This document shows, one piece after another, positions 23,592 through 28,720 of a DNA stretch of 28,720 nucleotides. The translations under genes and the position numbers were made by a program. The stretch is taken from the IMG/VR virus record IMGVR_UViG_3300020213_000095, positions 1 through 28,720 of that record. One strand, given 5' to 3'. Numbering within the stretch: position 1 is the stretch's first letter; each line of letters starts with the position of its first letter. Source of the stretch: a virus. The notes below the pieces were generated by a model. It saw only the letters and a program-made list of their open reading frames with translations, made no database searches and was not told the origin of the DNA.

Positions 23592-24292
23592 TAAAATGGT
23601 ACCGCATCATCCGTGTTGTCTGCGGTTTCAGTTAACGCAGTTTTAGAAAGTTTAGATAACTTTTGGAACCATTCACCAGCAGCCTTATTCTGCTCTGGCG
23701 TAGCCTTTTCACCGCGCTTAAACGAATAAACGTAATAATCATGATCCTCATAGCGCTCCATCATAGTGTCTAGCATATAAACATTATCGGCGAGAGTGTT
23801 ACAATTAGCTTTAATGGATGAGAACAACCTTGCGGAGTGTTTAAGATTGCTCTTTTTACACGTTAAGATGTACGGAATACCGCTAAGCTGTGATGTTGGA
23901 AGTATAAATAATTGATTCGTCTCGTAGCGTCTCCACTCGCCCTCTGGCGTTGTCCACTCTTCAAAGTTCTTATAGTTTAGGGTTGTGGCGCTATCAGGAG
24001 TTTTGCCCTTAAAGCCGTATTCCGTTTCCCCTGCTGCCTTACAATGGTCGTGCCATTCTTTTAGAAAGTAGCAAAGCACAAACGGCATTCCGGTACCGCG
24101 ACCTGCGACAACATCGCCGGAATTGGAATCTACAATTTCTCCCGCTTTCCTGGTTTCCTTTTTTACTTCGTCTGTTCCAAAATTATATAGACGGAGCTTC
24201 CCCGGTTGAAAGAACCGGGCTGTGATTTCTTCAATGCCCCAGCCTGCTGTTGCTGGTAAATTTGCTTCTTGTTTAATTATTTCAGTTGTCAT
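23591..24292 (-). CDS. Putative single-stranded DNA-binding protein
   Basis: 233 residues with a strong AAGGAG upstream of ATG 24,292. The last residues are DNTDDAVPF, an acidic tail closing in PF just like the C-terminus of bacterial SSB (DDDIPF), which docks replication and repair partners. The body has mixed beta segments (LFILPTSQLSGIPYILTC) but no canonical OB-fold signature that I can read. It follows the helicase and precedes the exonuclease. The call rests on tail and context; a recombination accessory is the alternative. Confidence 0.65.
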   Translation of the reverse strand: MTTEIIKQEANLPATAGWGIEEITARFFQPGKLRLYNFGTDEVKKETRKAGEIVDSNSGDVVAGRGTGMPFVLCYFLKEWHDHCKAAGETEYGFKGKTPDSATTLNYKNFEEWTTPEGEWRRYETNQLFILPTSQLSGIPYILTCKKSNLKHSARLFSSIKANCNTLADNVYMLDTMMERYEDHDYYVYSFKRGEKATPEQNKAAGEWFQKLSKLSKTALTETADNTDDAVPF

Positions 24293-24301
24293 TAGGGCTC
24301 C

Positions 24302-24802
24302 TTATTTTTTAATTTTAAAATGAATTGTAGAAAACTCAGATGCATCCACGACGCCAGGAATTTTGCAATCCCTACCTTCTTCTTTGGCTATTTCTGATTC
24401 CTGCTTGTACATAGAGTTTAATCTCTGGCTGTTAATTGAAAAGTATTCCCACCCAAGCTCTGCTCCCTTCCCATCGAGATAGGCGAATAATGCTTTTTTG
24501 TCTTCCACTGACTGAGGTACTTTGACAGATAATCTGGAACGCATTTCGACAAGTCCAAAGGCTGATTGGTAATTGGTTTTTCCAAAATGGGTAATATATC
24601 GTCTAATTGTTTCAAGCTTTACACCCTTTCCTTCTGCCTCTGTATCTAACTGTTCTTGCAGCTGCAGGATTTTTCTCTCATGTATTGCGGTTTGCTCACA
24701 TAAATTCTCTAAGTCTTTTATCGTTACTTCGTCTATTGCTTTTTCTTCAAGCCCCCATGTAGGTAAGGACTCATCTAAACTTGCCGCTTCTTCTAGTGTC
24801 AT
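24302..24802 (-). CDS. Coiled-coil phage protein of the replication operon
   Basis: 166 residues, ATGA-coupled to the helicase. An acidic N-terminus leads into a coiled coil (about 28-55, KDLENLCEQTAIHERKIL), then MRSRLSVKVPQ, a conserved-looking YLDGKGAELGWEYFSINSQR section and a basic C-terminus IHFKIKK. I recall related proteins beside phage SSB or recombination genes, without known activity. A role as replication or recombination accessory is inferred from the operon. Confidence 0.6.
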   Translation of the reverse strand: MTLEEAASLDESLPTWGLEEKAIDEVTIKDLENLCEQTAIHERKILQLQEQLDTEAEGKGVKLETIRRYITHFGKTNYQSAFGLVEMRSRLSVKVPQSVEDKKALFAYLDGKGAELGWEYFSINSQRLNSMYKQESEIAKEEGRDCKIPGVVDASEFSTIHFKIKK

Positions 24803-26268
24803 TTTAATTTCTCCCTAAGCATTCCAAGAATTGCTTCGCTAGTTGATAGCTTATTTTTTATAGCGAGTACTATCAGTTCGTCAATTGAATCTTTTATTAG
24901 TAAATCAATGCGAGTAACCTTTATATTTTCGCCCATATACTGCAGCGCTTCCGTACTTCCGCCCCTATGGTTTCTGGCTTCTGCCTGCAAGTCAGCCTCT
25001 AGTGAAAAGCCCCTAGAGTAAAAGATGCAATAACTTGCACAGGTTAGATTTAGGCCAACGCCTCCCGCTGCTGGAGATGCTATCATCACCCTGCATGTAG
25101 GATCGGTCATAAACCTTTTTACCTCAGCGTCTTTGTCACTTATGCCACCGTGCAATTCTGCCGTTTGAAACCCAAGCTCGGTGCAAGCGGCTTTTATGTC
25201 GCTGTAATTTCTCTTATAAATCGCCCAGACGATTACCTTATGCACTGGGGCTATGTCCGTGAGTAAGTCTTTTAGTGCTATTAACTTTGGAAACTCTAGG
25301 AATGATTTCTCGCTATCGTCGTCAAACTTCATAAAGCCCGAAACGATTTGCTGTAAGCGGATACATTTAGTAAGCGCCAATTCTGCCACACACGCTCTAT
25401 CCACCTTGTCATCTTGCAAGAAAGCGATGAGGTGGTTTTTCATTGAGTCGTATTGCTTGCGCTGTGATTGGCTCAGCTCGACAAATATTTCCTCCCTTAC
25501 GAGTGCAGGAAGGTCCATGCATTCAGCCTTTGTGATTCGGTATGAGAGCGGTCGGATTTTGTCTTGTATCCTTTGGTTTGTATCCGGCTTTGGCTGGAAG
25601 TCTGGAAAGTAGCCCTTACCGCCTTTCCAGCTAGAGTTTTTATCCTGAAAATACATTGCTCTAAAATGGAAAAAGTCTTTTCCAAACGCCGCTCCCTTAT
25701 CCAGAATTCTAAACTGTGAGAAAATATCTAATTGAGAGTTTAGTATCGGTGTGCCGGTTAGGATGTATCTATACTTTGCAATATCGCCTAGTTTTATACA
25801 TGCCTTTGTACGTCTTGCCGCGTGGTTCTTACAGCGCGTGGATTCATCGACGATAAGCACCTCGGTAAAGCGCTTAAAGAATTCAAATAACACAACGTTA
25901 AAAAGAGATTCGTAATTTGTAATAACTACAAACCTTCTATGCTTATCTAGCTTCACGGACGTGTTTACGAGTCTTACCTCGTTTGCTTTGTCGTTTCCGG
26001 TACCATTCATGGCTATGATTAGGCCCTTGTCTATGTCGGTAAAGCGCTCAAATTCCCTCTTCCATTGGAGGATTAGAACGGGTGGGCAGATAACGAGTAC
26101 GTTATAGGGTTTACCTTTATTCTGCTGGACCTTGTCTTTCACTATCTCTATAACGCTTCGGGTCTTTCCTGTTCCCATTTCCATTAAAAGCGCAAAACAG
26201 TCGGGATACTTTGCCCTTGCAATGACTTCTCTTTGATGTTCCCATAGTGGCGGTATCTCTTTATCCAT
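24799..26268 (-). CDS. SNF2-family DNA helicase/translocase
   Basis: 489 residues, first gene of the leftward operon, with TAGGAA before ATG 26,268. Walker A is MEMGTGKT (29-36). Motif Ia is VICPPVLILQWKREF, the DEAH-box variant is DEST in VLIVDESTRCKN (near 138), motif III is LTGTPILN, and the second RecA domain has ELHGGISDKDAEVKRF, motif V ASPAAGGVGLNL and motif VI QAEARNHRGG. Size fits minimal phage SNF2 proteins. The role is likely unwinding or remodelling at phage replication or recombination; no polymerase or primase accompanies it. Confidence 0.9.
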   Translation of the reverse strand: MDKEIPPLWEHQREVIARAKYPDCFALLMEMGTGKTRSVIEIVKDKVQQNKGKPYNVLVICPPVLILQWKREFERFTDIDKGLIIAMNGTGNDKANEVRLVNTSVKLDKHRRFVVITNYESLFNVVLFEFFKRFTEVLIVDESTRCKNHAARRTKACIKLGDIAKYRYILTGTPILNSQLDIFSQFRILDKGAAFGKDFFHFRAMYFQDKNSSWKGGKGYFPDFQPKPDTNQRIQDKIRPLSYRITKAECMDLPALVREEIFVELSQSQRKQYDSMKNHLIAFLQDDKVDRACVAELALTKCIRLQQIVSGFMKFDDDSEKSFLEFPKLIALKDLLTDIAPVHKVIVWAIYKRNYSDIKAACTELGFQTAELHGGISDKDAEVKRFMTDPTCRVMIASPAAGGVGLNLTCASYCIFYSRGFSLEADLQAEARNHRGGSTEALQYMGENIKVTRIDLLIKDSIDELIVLAIKNKLSTSEAILGMLREKLK

Positions 26269-26282
26269 GCGACAATATTCCT

Positions 26283-26534
26283 ATGTGGATTTCCCTATCC
26301 CTTACAATTGATTCTTCTGACATCTACATCCCTAAAGAAAATCTTTTGTTCATGAAGTGCGGATGCGGTAAGCGGGTTTGTTGGCGCGATACCGCCGAGA
26401 TGAGTAGCCTTAACGCTACTTGCTGTGCTGTGTATGAGGCGTACCCAACAGACCGGCAAGGCTCTATGTTTCGCATCTTCACAAAATTAATTGATTGGTC
26501 CAACGTTAGAAAGCTATCAGTGGTAGACCGATGA
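26283..26534 (+). CDS. Cysteine-rich small protein
   Basis: 83 residues from ATG 26,283; ATG 26,352 (MKCGCGKRVCWRD) gives a 60-residue version. Neither has a good Shine-Dalgarno. Cysteines form CGC...C...CC clusters (MKCGCGKRVC and LNATCC), consistent with a zinc-binding knuckle. The gene stop overlaps the endolysin start (ATGA). With the longer start, only 14 bases separate it from the divergent helicase start. Function not recognised. Confidence 0.5.
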   Translation: MWISLSLTIDSSDIYIPKENLLFMKCGCGKRVCWRDTAEMSSLNATCCAVYEAYPTDRQGSMFRIFTKLIDWSNVRKLSVVDR

Positions 26535-26899
26535 CGGCAAGTGATTTGAACCCGAAAAATCACCCTCTTAATGACGTGCAAGATATCAACTTAGAACAGC
26601 TTGCATCAATACTGACAGACTTGGAACACGAATGTGGATTGCCATTTACGGTAAATAGCGGGTTTAGAACATTGGAAGAGCAAGAAAGAATAAATCCGAA
26701 AAATATTAATTCTGCACATAGAACAGGAGAGGCTGCGGATATTTATGATTTGGGCCATCCCATCTATAATTGGTGCGTGGATAATCTTAGTCTGATTGCA
26801 GAATTAGGGTTGTACATAGAAGATAAATCCTCAACCCCGCGCTGGATTCACCTACAAATTAGGATGACAAGAAGCGGTAATATTGTTTTTATTCCATAA
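26531..26899 (+). CDS. M15-family peptidase, endolysin candidate
   Basis: 122 residues. Motif NSGFRTLEEQERI (42-54) then SAHRTGEAADI with zinc ligands H63 and D70, and WIHLQI with the third ligand H107. This is the Peptidase_M15 pattern of D-Ala-D-Ala carboxypeptidase or L-Ala-D-Glu endopeptidase endolysins that cleave peptidoglycan cross-links in Gram-negative hosts. Length matches minimal phage M15 enzymes. No signal peptide, so a holin or equivalent is needed; the 76-residue membrane protein at 9,278 is a possible partner. Its stop overlaps the next start (TAATG). Confidence 0.85.
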   Translation: MTASDLNPKNHPLNDVQDINLEQLASILTDLEHECGLPFTVNSGFRTLEEQERINPKNINSAHRTGEAADIYDLGHPIYNWCVDNLSLIAELGLYIEDKSSTPRWIHLQIRMTRSGNIVFIP

Positions 26900-27948
26900 T
26901 GGATTTTAATTACTTCGCTTTTTATTGGAACATCGCAACTCTCTTAGCCGTATGGTTATACGGCAAGCACTTATTTAAAATATTTCATTGGAGCTTTGTC
27001 ACGGCTAGCATTTATACCGTCGTAAATAGTCTATGGGCTATCCAGTACGTAACTCTCTACGAACCATTTGCGGCTAAAACAAATGTTACTCTTGTCCTCC
27101 ACCATTACGAAGCGCTAGCAACTTTTATCTTTGCAGTTTTTATCATGGAAAAAGTAAAGCCAAAAGAGGTTTGGTTTGCGTGGATATGTTTTGTAAATGT
27201 CGTCTTAACGATATGGCTTCTGCCGCTTAACTTAACTGGTGATTGGGTTAGTGGGCTTACGGTAAATCCATCGATGAATCTGTGTATCATTGCCATTACG
27301 TTTCCATTTATAGGGTTGTTGCCAAAATTCTGGATGCGGCTTCTATCTGTTGTTGGTGGGCTGGGGCTTATGGCTTACAGCTATGTATTGCACAGCACGA
27401 GCACTCCTATTCTTGCAGTAATTGTAGCGTTAATTGTTTTCTTCTTTTTTCATTCCAGGGAGGGGCGTGGTGTCGCGGGTTTTTTACTTGTCCTTACGTG
27501 TGTGCCGGTGCTTCTTGTCCAAAAGCTCTTAAGCCCCGGTGACAGGCTTATGCAGTGGAAAATATTTTTTAACTACTGGAGGGAAAATATTAACTGGCTA
27601 TTTGGCGCAGGGAATGGATCATTTTACGTATTAGGTCCAGTGCTGCAGCAAATAAACGGAGGGGTAACTGATTACTTTGTGTGGATGCATTCCGACGTAT
27701 TACAAACCCTGTTCGAATTGGGGTTTGTCGGATTTGTTTTGTGGGGAATTGCCATCGGGTACGTGTTTTATAGGCTTCGAAAAAAAATACTATGGTTAGC
27801 TGCAGGGGTTGCGTGGCTTGTTACTGCTGCCGCGTACTACCCGCTCCACTTTCCGATACAGCTCTGGCTTGGGATGATGGTAGCAACGGTGGCTATCAAA
27901 AAAGAAAGCGGGAAAATAAATGATATACTTCTGCCCCAGGTGTTATAG
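26899..27948 (+). CDS. O-antigen ligase/polymerase-like membrane protein (Wzy_C type)
   Basis: 349 residues, about 9-10 transmembrane helices (for example LLSVVGGLGLMAYSYVL and TPILAVIVALIVFFFF). A loop with NWLFGAGNGSFYVLGP followed by YFVWMHSDVLQTLFELG then FVGFVLWG is the recognisable H-S/N-D-x-L-Q-x-x-x-E-x-G signature of the Wzy_C family (O-antigen ligase WaaL and polymerase Wzy). Such proteins join undecaprenyl-linked sugars to lipid A-core or polymerise repeat units. Phage-encoded members change surface polysaccharide in other systems (phage D3). It is coupled to the endolysin by a TAATG overlap. Family call good, activity inferred. Confidence 0.75.
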   Translation: MDFNYFAFYWNIATLLAVWLYGKHLFKIFHWSFVTASIYTVVNSLWAIQYVTLYEPFAAKTNVTLVLHHYEALATFIFAVFIMEKVKPKEVWFAWICFVNVVLTIWLLPLNLTGDWVSGLTVNPSMNLCIIAITFPFIGLLPKFWMRLLSVVGGLGLMAYSYVLHSTSTPILAVIVALIVFFFFHSREGRGVAGFLLVLTCVPVLLVQKLLSPGDRLMQWKIFFNYWRENINWLFGAGNGSFYVLGPVLQQINGGVTDYFVWMHSDVLQTLFELGFVGFVLWGIAIGYVFYRLRKKILWLAAGVAWLVTAAAYYPLHFPIQLWLGMMVATVAIKKESGKINDILLPQVL

Positions 27949-28021
27949 AAAAATGCAAGTGACAGTTAAGGAATATTTTCGTGGCCTTACGTGTGCAAGA
28001 TGCCTAATCACAAAAAAATAG
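27920..28021 (+). CDS. 33-residue zinc-ribbon mini-protein
   Basis: Begins MIYFCPRCYRKMQ and ends LTCARCLITKK: two CxxC knuckles (residues 5-8 and 25-28) spaced as in rubredoxin-like or zinc-ribbon folds. ATG 27,920 lies 29 bases inside the end of the membrane-protein gene; the stop overlaps the following gene's start region. It parallels the mini-protein at 2,347 but shares no close sequence identity with it. Role unknown; DNA or RNA binding is possible. Confidence 0.55.
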   Translation: MIYFCPRCYRKMQVTVKEYFRGLTCARCLITKK

Positions 28022-28152
28022 TTAGGACAACAAACATCACCAGAGAGCAATACCTAAAGCTTCTCGCACTCTCAAAAATAACTAAAAGGTCTATGAATAG
28101 TTATATACAGGAGGGAATTGATTTAAGGCTTGCGAAGGAGCCTTCCTCATAA
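28000..28152 (+). CDS. Small ribbon-helix-helix protein (Arc-like)
   Basis: 50 residues beginning MPNHKKIVRTTNITREQY. A strand (VRTTNIT) is followed by helix REQYLKLLALSKITKRS, then the second helix MNSYIQEGIDLRL. The R-S-M-N-x-x-I-x-x-G-I pattern is typical of Arc/MetJ-type repressors with N-terminal strand and two helices. Overlaps the zinc-ribbon gene by 22 bases. It is the best candidate for a transcription regulator in the rightward arm. Confidence 0.6.
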   Translation: MPNHKKIVRTTNITREQYLKLLALSKITKRSMNSYIQEGIDLRLAKEPSS

Positions 28153-28164
28153 GGCGGATAGGGG

Positions 28165-28272
28165 GTGTCTTCTAACTCTTCCGATGGCATTGGTGGGTAT
28201 TCCCACATTGGTGCATCGTCGATAAATTGCCGCTGTGGGACACAGTCCTCAGAATACAAACCGCAGTCGTAG
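28165..28272 (+). CDS. Possible 35-residue Cys/Ser-rich peptide
   Basis: GTG 28,165 preceded by GGCGG. It contains INCRCG and is serine/glycine-rich. It follows the ribbon-helix-helix gene at 12 bases. Too short to be sure; chance ORF remains likely. Confidence 0.25.
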   Translation: MSSNSSDGIGGYSHIGASSINCRCGTQSSEYKPQS

Positions 28273-28335
28273 AAATCTTTTACTAGAAAAAATAGAAGTA
28301 GTAAGGTGATAGCTTAAAGGATGTCTTCGATTGGT

Positions 28336-28720
28336 TTACTCATCGTCGGTGTCGGCGAGGTTCATCTCCCGGACCTGGGATTCGATGTATGCCTGCTCCT
28401 TTTTTGTAATGTCGTATTTCTCGTAAAGCTCGTCGTCCGTCCAAGTACGATCCCATTTCTGGATCGGCACCCAAGTGTAAGTGGAGTGCGAGGCATCTTG
28501 AGTGATCTTTCGCTGAGAAACGAGGAAGCGAAAAAAGCGCGTCGTGTAGTAGGACTGGAGACTGGCGGCAGCCTTTCGTGAGCCAATGTGGAAGAACAGA
28601 AACGAATGCGTGCAGACTGAGGGTGACGGTGAGATCAGCGGCTTGCCCAATATCTGATTCGGCAATGTGTCTCCACCGTGAGCCGCTTTGGCGACAAGAA
28701 CCTTCCAAGTGTCAATGAGG
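28336..28720 (-). CDS. Eco57I-type restriction-modification methylase, C-terminal part
   Basis: Leftward, stop TAA at 28,338-28,336, running off the right edge; 127 residues of C-terminus are visible. The sequence NQILGKPLISPSPSV and the end RFLVSQRKITQDASHSTYTW then WDRTWTDDELYEKYDIT and YIESQVREM match, from memory, the conserved tail of Eco57I-class methylase subunits of restriction-modification systems, which use S-adenosylmethionine to methylate adenine; the catalytic domain is outside the window. Base composition is distinctly more G/C-rich than the phage genes. This is flanking, non-phage DNA; with the zinc-ribbon gene at the left edge it brackets the phage. Confidence 0.72.
   Translation of the reverse strand, partial: LIDTWKVLVAKAAHGGDTLPNQILGKPLISPSPSVCTHSFLFFHIGSRKAAASLQSYYTTRFFRFLVSQRKITQDASHSTYTWVPIQKWDRTWTDDELYEKYDITKKEQAYIESQVREMNLADTDDE

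Noticed and set aside
28321-28581. 86-codon rightward ORF at the right edge
   Set aside because: It is antisense to the recognisable methylase C-terminus; the leftward frame carries the conserved tail.

Overview
The window reads as a nearly complete, compact tailed-phage genome or prophage of about 28 kb (roughly 220-28,300), of the short-tailed P22-like/podovirus type. It lies between two fragments of different, visibly more G/C-rich DNA. The left fragment (1-215, leftward) is the start of a small zinc-ribbon protein of a kind I associate with integrative conjugative elements and plasmids. The right fragment (28,336-28,720, leftward) is the C-terminus of an Eco57I-type restriction-modification methylase. 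The host is probably Gram-negative: the phage carries an O-antigen ligase/polymerase-like membrane protein and Sec-type signal sequences. The species cannot be read from the sequence.

Layout: (i) 216-1146 is a non-coding region with three strong inverted repeats and a four-copy direct-repeat array, probably a control or origin region. (ii) 1147-22,199 is a long rightward packaging and virion block: putative small terminase, zinc-finger mini-proteins, large terminase, portal, scaffold, major capsid, small structural and membrane proteins, tail fibre, large tail protein, adaptor, GNAT-like proteins, ejection-type internal proteins and small accessory proteins. (iii) 22,196-26,268 is a leftward operon of seven genes for DNA metabolism: SNF2-type helicase, coiled-coil protein, an SSB-like protein with a DDAVPF tail, DnaQ-like exonuclease, ribbon-helix-helix protein, VRR-NUC-type nuclease and a DUF1617-like protein. 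(iv) 26,283-28,152 is a short rightward block: Cys-rich protein, M15 peptidase endolysin, O-antigen ligase-like membrane protein, zinc-ribbon mini-protein and ribbon-helix-helix protein.

The structural set looks complete. I see no integrase, transposase, DNA polymerase, primase or CI-like repressor, and no att repeat at the two ends. Either the element leans on the host for replication and integration, or those functions are missing or outside the window. Most genes are coupled by ATGA or TAATG overlaps.

The most interesting points are: a tail fibre whose conserved N-terminus lies upstream of any ATG/GTG/TTG start and directly follows an in-frame TAG; a 30-residue gene that repeats the N-terminal motif of the capsid protein; a short ADL-type motif shared by the scaffold tail and several virion-cluster proteins; an O-antigen ligase-like gene coupled to the endolysin; and the structured non-coding left region.
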